In this document: one piece after another, positions 17,834 to 27,385 of the stretch
Layout of the letters: the number at the start of each line of letters is the position of its first letter
Numbering within the stretch: position 1 is the first letter of the stretch
Origin: Natranaerofaba carboxydovora
GTDB taxonomy: Bacteria > Bacillota > Natranaerobiia > Natranaerobiales > Natranaerofabaceae
Direction of reading: 5' to 3'
Assembly (NCBI RefSeq): GCF_022539405.1
Contig: NZ_CP054394.1
Span: 1,118,501 to 1,182,500 of the forward strand
DNA: 64,000 bases
Translations under genes and position numbers: made by a program
Notes under the pieces: model-generated
Told to the model about the DNA's origin: nothing
The model's input: only the letters and a program-made list of their open reading frames with translations
The model's database searches: none

Positions 17834-18481
17834 GGTACGGGTAAAACTTCTGTAGCCCGTATACTTGGTAGGATATTTTCTAAACTATCCTATCTCCCAA
17901 AAGGGCACTTGCTTGAGGTCGAAAGGGCAGACCTGGTGGGAGAATATATTGGTCATACAGCCCAAAAAACAAAAGAGCAAATAAATCAAGCTCTTGGCGG
18001 GATTTTATTTGTGGATGAAGCTTATTCTCTTGCCCGCGGTGGTGAAAGGGACTTTGGTAGAGAGGCTATTGATACCCTTGTTAAAGCTATGGAAGATCAT
18101 AAAGATGAGTTAGTGGTGGTTCTTGCAGGCTATAGAGATGAAATGGAGTTTTTTTTGCAGTCTAATCCGGGGCTAGATGGCAGATTTCCAATAAAAATTG
18201 AATTCCCGGACTATACTGGAGAAGAGCTGTTTCAGATTGCAAAAAGCATGTTTGAATCTAGACAGTATATACTTGATAATAAAACTGAAGAGACACTTAA
18301 TAGGATTTTGTCTGATAGGAGCCTTAGAGGAAAGATAAACTTCTCTAATGCCAGGCTCGTTAGAAACATGGTGGAAGCATCTATAAGGCGTCAAGCTCTA
18401 AGGCTTATGAATAAGCCTGAAATTACCAGGCAGGACCTATTATATATAACAAAAGATGATCTGGTTTTTAATCAAAAATAA
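17834..18481 (+). pseudogene. spoVK: spoVK 3' part, resumes after the element
   Basis: Codes for the rest of the AAA+ ATPase: GTGKTSVARILG (second half of Walker A), ILFVDEAYSLARG (Walker B), GYRDEMEFFLQSNPGL and the sensor/arginine-finger region DGRFPIKIEFPDY. Without the 5' part it lacks a normal start; internal TTG/ATG codons would give a protein missing the P-loop. With the 5' part, 298 aa. SpoVK acts in the mother cell late in sporulation in Bacillus. Confidence 0.9.
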
Positions 18482-18495
18482 TTGGAGTGATCAAT

Positions 18496-19842
18496 ATGGA
18501 TTTTAATACTTATCAAAAACTTTGGAATATCAATGAAGATCTCGCTAAGCTAGGACAGGAGGTTTATGATTCTCTTTCGGACAAGTTTACTTCTATAGAT
18601 AAAACAATTGTAAGTAACCAACTTAGAGCTTTGGCTTCATTTCAAAATAATAACTTATCTGAGCAGCACTTCTATGGAACTACTGGGTATGGCTACGGTG
18701 ATATGGGGCGTGAGCTGCTAAACAATGTAATGGCGGAATTGATGGGTACTGAGGATGCTCTAGTAAGTGTATACTGGGTATCAGGAACCCACGCTATTTC
18801 AGATTGTTTGTTTGCTCTTTTAGATGGTGATGATGTCGATAATGATAAGGAAATTTTGCTTTCAATTACTGGTAGACCTTACGAAACACTCAGTAAAGTT
18901 TTGGGTTTAAATAAAACAAATGACAACGACGAAGGATCAAATTATAGAAATACTAGTAGAAGATTAAACTATAGGGAGATATCTGTTTTTTCAGAGTCAA
19001 ATAATCCTGGTGATAATAACTTCTGTGCAGATTCTCTAGATAACGAAATTAATCTAGATTTACTAAAAGAAGAACTTACGACTTTGAAACCAAAAGTAGT
19101 ATTTATTCAAAAGTCAAAAGGATATAGCTGGAGAAAAACTCTTGTTAAAAAAGATATGAAGGAAATAATTGATACTGTCAGGACTTATTCTCCATATTCA
19201 ATTATTTTTGTAGATAACTGTTATGGTGAATTTGTTGAAGACATAGAACCGGGATCTTTAGGTGCGGATTTGATAGCTGGATCTTTGATCAAGAACCCAG
19301 GAGGTGGCCTTGCCCCGACGGGTGGTTATGTTGCAGGTAGAGAACATTTGGTTAATAGAGTTTCAGAAGAATTGACTGCGCCGGGGCTTGGCAAGGGAAT
19401 GGGAGCTACCCTAAATACAAATAAAGATGTAATACAAGGGTTATATCTAGCACCAAAGTTTGTTGGTGAAGCACTTAAAGGGGCAGTATTTAATGCTAAA
19501 CTTTATAGTAGACTTGGATATGAGGTACTTCCTGGTATAGATGAAAAAAGAGGGGATATAATCCAGGCCATCAAATTTTATGATAAAGAAAAATTAATTG
19601 GATTTGTAGAAGGGGTTCAAAGAGCCGGAGCTGTTGATTCTAGTGTGACACCGGTACCCGAAAAAATGCCTGGCTATGACTCAGAAGTTATAATGGCGGC
19701 AGGAACTTTTATTCAAGGTGGTTCTTTAGAATTAAGTGCTGATGCTCCGGTTATACCGCCGTATATAGCATTTTTTCAAGGAGGACTTACTTTATCTCAT
19801 AGTATACTTGGAAGTTTGCTTGGTGCAGAGTATGTAAAATAA
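18496..19842 (+). CDS. ynbB: PLP-dependent methionine gamma-lyase / aluminium resistance family protein
   Basis: About 448 aa. I take the ATG at 18496, with GGAG at 18484-18487, over a GTG at 18487 that overlaps that site. Family features are EQHFYGTTGYGYGDMGRE, DNCYGEFVEDIEPGSLGADL, and SLIKNPGGGLAPTGGY with the PLP-binding Lys. In Bacillus the order is spoVK-ynbA(hflX)-ynbB; hflX is absent here but synteny still supports the name. The family is annotated as aluminium resistance or cystathionine lyase-like; the true substrate is uncertain. Confidence 0.88.
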   Translation: MDFNTYQKLWNINEDLAKLGQEVYDSLSDKFTSIDKTIVSNQLRALASFQNNNLSEQHFYGTTGYGYGDMGRELLNNVMAELMGTEDALVSVYWVSGTHAISDCLFALLDGDDVDNDKEILLSITGRPYETLSKVLGLNKTNDNDEGSNYRNTSRRLNYREISVFSESNNPGDNNFCADSLDNEINLDLLKEELTTLKPKVVFIQKSKGYSWRKTLVKKDMKEIIDTVRTYSPYSIIFVDNCYGEFVEDIEPGSLGADLIAGSLIKNPGGGLAPTGGYVAGREHLVNRVSEELTAPGLGKGMGATLNTNKDVIQGLYLAPKFVGEALKGAVFNAKLYSRLGYEVLPGIDEKRGDIIQAIKFYDKEKLIGFVEGVQRAGAVDSSVTPVPEKMPGYDSEVIMAAGTFIQGGSLELSADAPVIPPYIAFFQGGLTLSHSILGSLLGAEYVK

Positions 19843-19924
19843 TTGGCTTATTAAAGGTTATTTAACAATAGATATTGGAAAGTTTATAATAATCCGGACA
19901 GGGCAAAGCAAACTTTTATAAGCA

Positions 19925-19970
19925 AAAACACCCCAAAAGGTTTAAATATCTAAAACCAAAGGGGTGTTTT
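19925..19970. terminator. Bidirectional terminator between ynbB and lexA
   Basis: AAAACACCCC...GGGGTGTTTT with an inner AAGGTTT/AAACC pairing. It serves the convergent ynbB and lexA transcripts. Confidence 0.8.
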
Positions 19971-19981
19971 AAAGTTTCTAA

Positions 19982-20650
19982 TTAAAATTTTCTATATAGC
20001 CCTACAACCTTACCTAAAACCTTTACATCTTTTGAGTAAATAGGCGAATGGGAGGGGTTTTCAGGTTCTAAACGTATAGTGCTGTTTTCTTTGTAAAAAC
20101 GTTTTACTGTAGCCTCATCTTCAAGTAACGCTACGACAACTTCTCCATTATTTGCGCTTTCTTGCTTTTTTACAACAACTAAGTCTCCATCATATATACC
20201 CGCATCAATCATGCTGTCTCCCCGGACTTTTAACATAAAACCTTCCTCCCCACTTGCCAAAAAGTCAAAGGGTAGGGGGTAGTAGTCCTGGATGTTCTCT
20301 TCAGCTAGTATAGGCATTCCTGCTGTTACTTGGCCAACCAAGGGAACACTTTGATAATTTTTAGGTATAGGAGAGTTATCTCCAGTGTAAGTGTTAGTAG
20401 GTTTGTCATTTGAATCTTCCAATACACTAGATTTTTTCTTTCTAGATCCAATTACTTCCATGGCACGAGGTTTTGTGGGATCTCTCCTAATATAACCAAG
20501 TTTTTCTAGTTTTGTAAGATGTGAATGAACTGTTGAAGTTGAGCTCAATCCTACTCCTTTGCAAATTTCCCTAACTGATGGGGGGTAGCCAACTTCGTTA
20601 ATTTTATCCTCAATGAACTTAATTATTTCTTTCTGTCTTTCAGTCAACAT
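19982..20650 (-). CDS. lexA: SOS repressor LexA
   Basis: The start is ATG at 20650 ([13 protein letters not shown]) with GGGTGGTGAT upstream; a longer open frame to 20782 runs into the SOS boxes and is not real. 222 aa. The N-terminal winged helix contains [23 protein letters not shown]. The self-cleavage site is Ala-Gly in VTAGMPI, the nucleophile Ser is in RGDSMID, and the general-base Lys is in EATVKRF. Divergent from the yneA-like gene; the shared region has three SOS-box-like sites, so it is autoregulated by expectation. Confidence 0.97.
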   Translation of the reverse strand: MLTERQKEIIKFIEDKINEVGYPPSVREICKGVGLSSTSTVHSHLTKLEKLGYIRRDPTKPRAMEVIGSRKKKSSVLEDSNDKPTNTYTGDNSPIPKNYQSVPLVGQVTAGMPILAEENIQDYYPLPFDFLASGEEGFMLKVRGDSMIDAGIYDGDLVVVKKQESANNGEVVVALLEDEATVKRFYKENSTIRLEPENPSHSPIYSKDVKVLGKVVGLYRKF

Positions 20651-20745
20651 AATAATCACCACCCAAAATTTTAAATTAATTTTTGATATATAATTAATTT
20701 TTTCCATTTTGATATCATAATTATAGCATATAAGACAAGCTAAAT

Positions 20746-20822
20746 CAAACAAATGTTTTAAAAACACTTGACCGACGAACAATAGTTTGATAAAATTTAA
20801 TTAGAAACCAAACAAAAGTTTG
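20746..20822. promoter_or_regulatory. Three SOS-box-like LexA operators
   Basis: CAAACAAATGTTTT (20746-20759), CGAACAATAGTTTG (20776-20789) and CAAACAAAAGTTTG (20809-20822) all fit CGAAC-N4-GTTYG. They lie between lexA and the divergent gene with 30-33-bp spacing, about three helical turns. Confidence 0.8.
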
Positions 20823-20886
20823 ACTAAAAGCCAAGTTTTAAAGTTAGAGAACACAATTTATAAAATTAATATGGTGGTGTAATAAC

Positions 20887-21336
20887 ATGGATAAGCTTAA
20901 TTTAAGTAAGGGAGTAAAGGGTAAAAGAGTTCTGAAAAGGAAAAATAATAAAGTTGGAAAGAAGATAAAAGTTAATAAGAATAAAGTAAATAAGTTATTA
21001 GGAATATTTGTAATACTAACTGTTATATCACTAACAGTTTTAGCAGCAAAACATAGTACAGGTATTGCATTAGCTTTTTTTGAAAAAGAAGATCAAAACG
21101 AGGAAATAAAAGAAGTTGCTTCAACAGATAAATCAGCAGGATTTGATTTAGAGCCAGACGAGTCAGAAGCTAATGAAACTACAATAGTTCAGGACGGCGA
21201 TACATTATGGAATATTGCTAAAGAATATAATGAGAATGATACGGACTTAAGAAAGTTTGTTTACAAAATAAGAGAGTTAAATAACTTAGATGACGCAATG
21301 TTATATCCAGGTAAAGAATTAAAAATTCCAAAATAA
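20887..21336 (+). CDS. yneA: YneA-like LysM protein, probable SOS cell-division inhibitor
   Basis: 149 aa. A very basic N-terminus (about 35 residues), one membrane segment (LLGIFVILTVISLTVLAA, about 38-55), an acidic linker, then one LysM domain (TIVQDGDTLWNIAKEYN to YPGKELKIPK). Bacillus YneA has the same layout of TM plus LysM, is divergent from lexA, and delays division during SOS. The position and the three upstream LexA sites support the name. The Lys-rich N-terminal extension is longer than I expect for YneA. Confidence 0.8.
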   Translation: MDKLNLSKGVKGKRVLKRKNNKVGKKIKVNKNKVNKLLGIFVILTVISLTVLAAKHSTGIALAFFEKEDQNEEIKEVASTDKSAGFDLEPDESEANETTIVQDGDTLWNIAKEYNENDTDLRKFVYKIRELNNLDDAMLYPGKELKIPK

Positions 21337-21390
21337 TAAGTACTATTAAATTTAAAAGAGATCTTCGTTTAATTATTGAAAGAAAGGGTG

Positions 21391-21418
21391 AAGGGGTTAT
21401 TTAAACCTCTTTTTTTAT
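21391..21418 (+). terminator. Terminator after yneA
   Basis: AGGGGTT pairs with AAACCTCT and is followed by a T tract. Confidence 0.65.
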
Positions 21419-21829
21419 TATAAGCAACGTCCGATAATATATCTTATGTAAACTAGGGAATAAAAAATTATGAGGGAGGTAGGTTTGTTAAGCCTAAATA
21501 TTATAATATCGCTTTGATTTTTTGATTTCTGGTTATAATTTTATTATTTAAACAAGATTTAAATATCTAAATTTATTTTTTTGATAATTACCGATAAACG
21601 ATTTATTTAAAAGATTTATTTTAGATAGATTTATTTATGACTGTATTTTTATAATACTCTTATATTTTTATTTGCTGAATTTAATTTTTTAAGCTTATTG
21701 GAATTTTTACTAAAAATTTGCCTATACTATACCCCTCTTAAGAAAACTAATCGGCCTTCTTGTCCAAATGTGAAAGCCATATTTTTTTGATTTATAATAT
21801 AAAAGTGTTATTAGACACAAATTTTAATA
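21419..21829. other. A/T-rich gap without a gene
   Basis: About 410 bases, very A/T rich. A GGGAGG followed by TTG at about 21486 opens a 10-codon frame only. I see no gene, RNA or repeat here. Confidence 0.5.
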
Positions 21830-23956
21830 CTATAAAATCAAACCACTTTTGTCTTGCTCGTAATAGTAATATTTAGAACTTGGAAGTCTAAAAAGGTTTA
21901 GATCTTCGTCAATAAGTTCTTTATTGATAAGCCTCTTATCTTGTTTGTAATCTGTACTAAAATCTTGGATGCTAACAGTTTTCATGTTTATAGTTCTTTT
22001 TAAATCTCGTTTGTTGTTTTCATCTGAAGTTGTCTTTAAATCTTTTATTAATGATTGTACTTCTTTAGTAAGGTATTCTGGGATAATATTTATAGTTTTA
22101 AGTTTACGGAGTCTCGTTTGGGCCTCTCTTTTTGACATTTCTTCTTTATAAATATTTTCATATAAATCATCCAACCATCTAAGTGTTTCATTAAATTGGG
22201 TTAGAAATTTTGTTTTTTCTTGTTGTTTTAGGGTTTCTACAGAGTAGAGTTTATCAACTAAGTCTATTTTAATAGTTTCTTCTAAATCAGACATGCCGTC
22301 TAATAATTCAATACTTTTATTTATTAAAAATTTGTCATATACAGTTCCATAGCCAGAGATATGATTCGTAAAAACTTTGACATTAATTTTATCATCTTCA
22401 ATTGGTCGACGCCTATAGCAACGACCTAATCGTTGAAACAAACTATCTAAAGGTGAAGCTTCGGTAAATAGAAAATCAAAATCTATGTCCAAGCTAGCTT
22501 CTACAATTTGAGTTGTGATCCATATTCCATTTTGATTTTGACCTGAGAATTTTATGATTTTACTTTCAAGTTCACTTCTATGTTCCATGGTAAAGCGTGA
22601 ATGTAATAAATTGGCTCCTTCTTCCTTTAATTTATTGTATAATTTTATAGCTGTATCGACTGTATTAACAATTACTAATATCTTTTTATCTATTGAGGCT
22701 TTTCTAATTTCTTCATCAGCATTTAAAATTGAATCATTTTCGATTTGAACACGGTGTCTTAGCATTGGAGGTTCATCAACAAATTTGTCAATTTTCATAT
22801 TTGGGATTCTCTTTTCTAGCTCTTCTTTATATATAGCAGGTAAAGTTGCTGTCATTACATAAAAATTACCTCCCATTTTATTGATAAGTTCAAGTCCTTT
22901 AATTAAAAGGGCTGCTACATCAGGATCATAGGCTTGAATTTCATCGATTACAACTTTAGAATAAGCTAGTGTTGTTAAATCTCTTTCAAAACCAGGATAA
23001 AGCATAGGAAACTTCATTATTTGATCAATAGTTGAAACTGTTAGTTTTTTAGCTAACAATCTTGACTCATCATAAACTTTAGTAAAATCATCTCCATAGT
23101 ATTCTAAAAAGTCCAGGCTAGTTGAATGTATTAATCCTGCTGACTTTATACCCATTTCTTTAGCTCTATGAAATATCGCATTAGAACTAACTCGTATAGG
23201 TAATGTAAAGAACAACTTGTAATTTCCAGCCCATAATAAAGCAGATTCAGTTTTCCCCATGCCTGTTTGAGCAATGGAGATTATATTATTATCGCAATTA
23301 TTTTCTGCGAATTCTTGCAGTTTGTTCTTTTTGAAATCATGGCATTCCATATATTCATTAACAGCATCATAAATTGACTCTTCCCACCCACTTTCAATTT
23401 CTAAACCTGAAGATGCTGCATAATCGACCCTATGTAAAAAACCTTTTAATAATATAAATTGCTGTAAACTCTTTAATGAATTTATATGTTTTGCTTTTGA
23501 ACTTAACTTTCTTATATTTTCTTTTCTTATATCAAAGTCAATTCCCATTTTTTTTACTAAATATTCTTTATTATTTTCTAACTCTTTTAGGTTATCTTTT
23601 AATTTTGCATTATTAGCTTTATCTGTTGAAACATTATGGTGAAAAGCGATAGCTAGCACCACAGATTTTTCTTCATCTTTATTAAGTCCTAAATCACTTT
23701 TTAACATGCAAGCTGACAAAAGATTGTGTGGTACCTCATCTTCAAACATTCTCTTTATATTTTTAGTGATGCGTTCTTGAAATTTTTGATTGGCTTTACC
23801 TATATCATGATAAAAAGCAGCAATTTCAAGTAGTTCGAATAATCTGTTATTAAAAATAGAGAAATTGATTAGTATTTCTTTTAATTCTTTTGCTTTTTCT
23901 TTTGCTTCTTCTGAGTGTTCTAATATGCTTTTAGTCGGATTTTTCTTTGCTAGCAA
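21830..23956 (-). CDS. cas3: CRISPR-associated helicase/nuclease Cas3 (type I)
   Basis: Cas3 is recruited by Cascade and degrades target DNA. 708 aa: an N-terminal HD nuclease with AFYHDIGKAN (His50-Asp51), then SF2 helicase motifs TGMGKTES (near 230), VIDEIQAYDPD (near 339), MTATLP, and QRLGRCYRR as motif VI. Single-chain HD plus helicase. The start is TTG behind AAAGGAG at a long spacing of 11. It is downstream of the CRISPR array instead of next to cas5, which separates it from the Cascade operon. Confidence 0.92.
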   Translation of the reverse strand: MLAKKNPTKSILEHSEEAKEKAKELKEILINFSIFNNRLFELLEIAAFYHDIGKANQKFQERITKNIKRMFEDEVPHNLLSACMLKSDLGLNKDEEKSVVLAIAFHHNVSTDKANNAKLKDNLKELENNKEYLVKKMGIDFDIRKENIRKLSSKAKHINSLKSLQQFILLKGFLHRVDYAASSGLEIESGWEESIYDAVNEYMECHDFKKNKLQEFAENNCDNNIISIAQTGMGKTESALLWAGNYKLFFTLPIRVSSNAIFHRAKEMGIKSAGLIHSTSLDFLEYYGDDFTKVYDESRLLAKKLTVSTIDQIMKFPMLYPGFERDLTTLAYSKVVIDEIQAYDPDVAALLIKGLELINKMGGNFYVMTATLPAIYKEELEKRIPNMKIDKFVDEPPMLRHRVQIENDSILNADEEIRKASIDKKILVIVNTVDTAIKLYNKLKEEGANLLHSRFTMEHRSELESKIIKFSGQNQNGIWITTQIVEASLDIDFDFLFTEASPLDSLFQRLGRCYRRRPIEDDKINVKVFTNHISGYGTVYDKFLINKSIELLDGMSDLEETIKIDLVDKLYSVETLKQQEKTKFLTQFNETLRWLDDLYENIYKEEMSKREAQTRLRKLKTINIIPEYLTKEVQSLIKDLKTTSDENNKRDLKRTINMKTVSIQDFSTDYKQDKRLINKELIDEDLNLFRLPSSKYYYYEQDKSGLIL

Positions 23957-24020
23957 ATGTCTTCTAACTCCTTTGAAAATTAATTTTTTGCTTTAATTAC
24001 CAGATGATACTCAAGGTGTT

Positions 24021-24049
24021 AAAGTTGCCTCGCTACGTTCAAATAAAAC
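24021..24049 (-). repeat. Degenerate terminal CRISPR repeat
   Basis: About 20 of 29 positions match the repeat; it ends CGTTCAAATAAAAC. It lies one spacer length (33 bp) before the first good repeat, at the end far from cas5, as expected for the old trailer end. Confidence 0.6.
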
Positions 24050-24082
24050 ACACTTGGTCCTACATGACCCCTGCACATTATG

Positions 24083-24952
24083 ATTTATATCCCACTAAGT
24101 TCAGATAAAATAAGAAGTTTAAGTCTATAAACGTTTGTAGTATCGATATTAATATCCCACTAAGTTCAGATAAAACCTTTTAGTTGTATTTTCTGCTCCC
24201 CCTGTTAGTATAATTTATATCCCACTAAGTTCAGATAAAACCCCAATAGTCAGCTACCCTGTCTGCGATTGCTTCAAGTTTTATATCCCACTAAGTTCAG
24301 ATAAAACCACAGGATTTCGCTTTGTTTTGTACAGGAAGTCTATTTTTATATCCCACTAAGTTCAGATAAAACCTTTTACTTGTCCATCTTCAGGATCTAA
24401 ATAAGTTTTTATATCCCACTAAGTTCAGATAAAACGGTTTTAAGTCTTTGAGCTTAATTCTTCCTAGTTTTTTTATATCCCACTAAGTTCAGATAAAACA
24501 GATATAATATCATGAGTTATCATTTTTTTATATTTTTTTATATCCCACTAAGTTCAGATAAAACAAAGGCAGGTTGAACATCTGAACCTAATGCACATAT
24601 TTTATATCCCACTAAGTTCAGATAAAACAAATAACATCTCTTCCACCAACTGATTCAACCTATCTTTTTATATCCCACTAAGTTCAGATAAAACCATTAT
24701 TTACTCCTGCAAAATAAACACTTGACCTATTTTTATATCCCACTAAGTTCAGATAAAACCTGATTCCCAAGTTTCCTCAAATTGTACATCTCTCATTTTA
24801 TATCCCACTAAGTTCAGATAAAACCATCAGTTCGACTTTGCTATCATACCAAGATGCACCACTTTTATATCCCACTAAGTTCAGATAAAACAATCGTATT
24901 CTGCTTCCATCATCATTTTCTGAAACTCTTTTATATCCCACTAAGTTCAGAT
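24083..24952 (-). CRISPR. CRISPR array, leader-distal part (14 repeats, the last cut by IS21)
   Basis: Repeat of 29 bp reading TTTTATATCCCAC...CAGATAAAAC on the plus strand, so GTTTTATCTG...GATATAAAA in the likely crRNA sense. Repeats start at 24083, 24148, 24213, 24279, 24344, 24407, 24471, 24536, 24600, 24666, 24731, 24796, 24863 and 24929; spacers are 34-38 bp and all differ. The first three repeats at the low-coordinate end carry variants, so this is the trailer side. The 14th repeat stops after 24 bases at the IS21 insertion. Confidence 0.95.
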
Positions 24953-25015
24953 GTGTTTGGCAAGATAAAATTCCCGAAAACGGCAAAAAATTTATCCAGC
25001 ACCCCAATTCCAGAT

Positions 25016-25738
25016 TTAGCAATTAATGTAAGAGTTCTGCAGCCTGTAGCTAGGCCCTGTAAATGTGATCAAATGGCTGTAGTGAACTAACCTGTCGATA
25101 ATTGCACTAGTAAGCTTTTCATCATAAAATATAGTGTTCCACTTGCTAAATTCTAAATTGGTAGTGATGATTACACTACGCTTTTCGTAACAGTTTGAAA
25201 TTACTTGAAAAAGAAGTTGTGCTCCTTCTGTGTTGAGGGGGATGTACCCCCATTCATCGCAAATTAACACATCTGCTTTTTCAATCTTTTTCATTAATTT
25301 ATTTATTTCCCCGTCAGCTTGAGCTTCTAAAAGCTGATTGACCAAAGCTGCTGTAGTGTAAAACATAACCTTTTTCCCACGGTTACAAGCTTCAATTCCC
25401 ACAGCAATACTCATAAAAGTTTTCCCAGTGCCTACAGGCCCGTAAAGAATAAGATTTTCCTTTTGTTCAACAAAACCGGCAGTCTTAAGTGTTTCCACGT
25501 CAATGCTTTCCGGCAAAGCTACGTTATCAAAATTGTAGTCCTTAAATGTTTTGAAGGTAGGAAAATTAGCCTGTTTTAAAAGGCGGTTTTTACGATTTAT
25601 CTCCCTTTGTTCCACCTCCAGTCTTAAAAGTTTCTCTAAAAACTCTTCATGGGTATCTGCTTCTATTTGAGGGTAATTCTCTGGTATAGTAGTACCTAAC
25701 TTAAGCTTTTTGCAGTAGCTCTCAATAGTTTCTTTCAT
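25016..25738 (-). CDS. istB: IS21-family ATP-binding helper protein IstB (copy 1)
   Basis: 240 aa AAA+ protein that assists IstA in target choice. Walker A GPVGTGKTF and Walker B VLICDEWGYIP are clear, followed by SVIITTNLEFSKW (sensor 1). The start overlaps the istA end by 4 bases. Differs from copy 2 at one visible position (FKTFKD versus FKTSKD). Confidence 0.95.
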   Translation of the reverse strand: MKETIESYCKKLKLGTTIPENYPQIEADTHEEFLEKLLRLEVEQREINRKNRLLKQANFPTFKTFKDYNFDNVALPESIDVETLKTAGFVEQKENLILYGPVGTGKTFMSIAVGIEACNRGKKVMFYTTAALVNQLLEAQADGEINKLMKKIEKADVLICDEWGYIPLNTEGAQLLFQVISNCYEKRSVIITTNLEFSKWNTIFYDEKLTSAIIDRLVHYSHLITFTGPSYRLQNSYINC

Positions 25739-27240
25739 TTCCTATCACCTGCCTTGTTTAATAGCTCATCGTAAACTGCGAAATTTGGAGTATATCCTGT
25801 CATTGAAGGTATATTATTGTTTGAAACCAGTTCGGATGGTAGAGTTATGTTGCTAGTTTTTCTAGTCCAAGTAAGCCTGATACTTTCCACATCATCTACT
25901 CCATCTTTGAGGGTTTGTGAAAGTACATCGGCTGCAGTATCCATGTCATTGTGCTCAATTATATCCTTTAATAAATGAAGTGCTTTTTTCTTTTTCGGGT
26001 AATCAAGATACTCAAGATAATCCTGCCAGGGATCGGGCAATTCTTTGTAAAAACCAGTGTATTTTAAAGCGTTAGGCCGTTTTGCTATCAGCTCTAAATA
26101 GGGATACCATTTCATTGACTCAGTTTCTTGATAGAGCCTAGGGTGTGAAACCACTTGATTATAATCTTCATCTAACACATCCACCCTATCATGGGTTAAA
26201 TAAAGCCAGACCTGTTTTCCCACTAGCCGGGGAGATGTGGAATAGATCTTTTTATCTAATTCAACTTTTCCATATTTATTTGTTTTTACTTTTACCAATC
26301 GGCCAATATCAAAAGGCTTGTCCGGTAATTTAAGTAAGCAATTTTTATCCTCTTCAAATAGCTCTGCTTCTTTCTTTTGTTTTTTGTAGTGCAGTTTTTG
26401 GGCGTCGTTTTCTGCTTTTTGAAAAAGTTCTTCATTCAAATCTTCTATGTCAGATACGGAAGGAACGGGGACAAAATGATTTCGCCTGGTGAAGCCTACT
26501 TTGTTTTCCACATGACCTTTTTCATTTGATTTGCCGGCATTACAAAAGTTGTGGAGAAACCCGTAATGAAGGGCAAATTTTTCAAATTGTTCGATTAACT
26601 CTCTTTCACCTTTTTTCTTAATTTCTTTCACTGCAGCAGATAGATTATCAAACCAAACCTTTGTGGGAACACCGTTTATATATTTGAATATCCTCTGCAG
26701 CCCTTCCAACAAACATTCCTGGTTTTGGCCCCTGAAAACTTGCTCGTAAGCTACATTGCTATGGGGAAACGATAAGACTAGAGAATGCCCTTTGATTTCT
26801 TTGCCGTTTTCATAAATTAGTGACTCGCCAAAGTCCACTTGAGCTTCCCCAGAAGGATGTTCAAGGGGAAGATAAGCTTCACTATCACCAAATATTTCTC
26901 TCTTTTTAGCTGATACGTAATATCTAACGACTCTTTCAGAAACATTAAATTTTTCCTTAAATTCCTCTTTTAATCTATCGTATATTCTTTTAGCTGTATG
27001 CCGCTGTTTTACTGGAGCTTTTGTATCTTCATTTAACCACTGATCAATAGTTGGTTTAAAAGGATCAAGTTTTGAACTTTTTTTCTTTCTCCGGGGAGGA
27101 CTATCATTAAAATCTTCCTTCTCGGCGTATTTTTTCACAGTTTTGAAATCATGGCCTGTTTCCCTGCTAATTTCGCTGTACTTTTTTCCTTTATGAAATG
27201 ATAAGTATTTGATATTATACTGTTGAGTCATTGTCAGCAT
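25735..27240 (-). CDS. istA: IS21-family transposase IstA (copy 1)
   Basis: 501 aa DDE transposase. An N-terminal HTH (YSEISRETGHDFKTVKKY) is followed by catalytic Asp in GEAQVDFGES, Asp in VWFDNLSAAV and Glu in NEKGHVENKVGF. The GAAAGGATG start has GGAGGAAAAG upstream. Three residues differ from copy 2 (V/I, R/L and N/K). Intact. Confidence 0.95.
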   Translation of the reverse strand: MLTMTQQYNIKYLSFHKGKKYSEISRETGHDFKTVKKYAEKEDFNDSPPRRKKKSSKLDPFKPTIDQWLNEDTKAPVKQRHTAKRIYDRLKEEFKEKFNVSERVVRYYVSAKKREIFGDSEAYLPLEHPSGEAQVDFGESLIYENGKEIKGHSLVLSFPHSNVAYEQVFRGQNQECLLEGLQRIFKYINGVPTKVWFDNLSAAVKEIKKKGERELIEQFEKFALHYGFLHNFCNAGKSNEKGHVENKVGFTRRNHFVPVPSVSDIEDLNEELFQKAENDAQKLHYKKQKKEAELFEEDKNCLLKLPDKPFDIGRLVKVKTNKYGKVELDKKIYSTSPRLVGKQVWLYLTHDRVDVLDEDYNQVVSHPRLYQETESMKWYPYLELIAKRPNALKYTGFYKELPDPWQDYLEYLDYPKKKKALHLLKDIIEHNDMDTAADVLSQTLKDGVDDVESIRLTWTRKTSNITLPSELVSNNNIPSMTGYTPNFAVYDELLNKAGDRK

Positions 27241-27385
27241 CCTTTCTTTTCCTCCTTCTAACTGTTTTTTGGTAGATTACAATTAGAAGGGTATGATATT
27301 TTTGGGATGCTGGCAATGACTTTTTTTCCAATTTTTACGGGATTTTTATCTTGCCATTTTCTCCATTTCTATTTTGCCACAAACA

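Larger units (their letters stand above)
24953..27385 (-). mobile_element. IS21-family element, copy 1, inside a CRISPR repeat
   Basis: 2,433 bp with ends TGTTTGTGG...CCAAACAC in gene orientation and an exact 7-bp target duplication TTCAGAT (24946-24952 and 27386-27392). Both ends hold internal copies of GGCAAGATAAAA-TCCCG. It contains istB and istA on the minus strand. The second copy (41916-44348) has the same length and only a few changes. Confidence 0.95.

Noticed and set aside
20651..20782. Longer lexA reading frame reaching into the upstream region
   Set aside because: It would cover SOS boxes and has no ribosome site; the ATG at 20650 gives the conserved N-terminus.
24798..25022. Open frame of 74 codons across repeats and IS end
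   Set aside because: It is made of CRISPR repeat and IS sequence read through; the repeated NLVGYK units are repeat translations.
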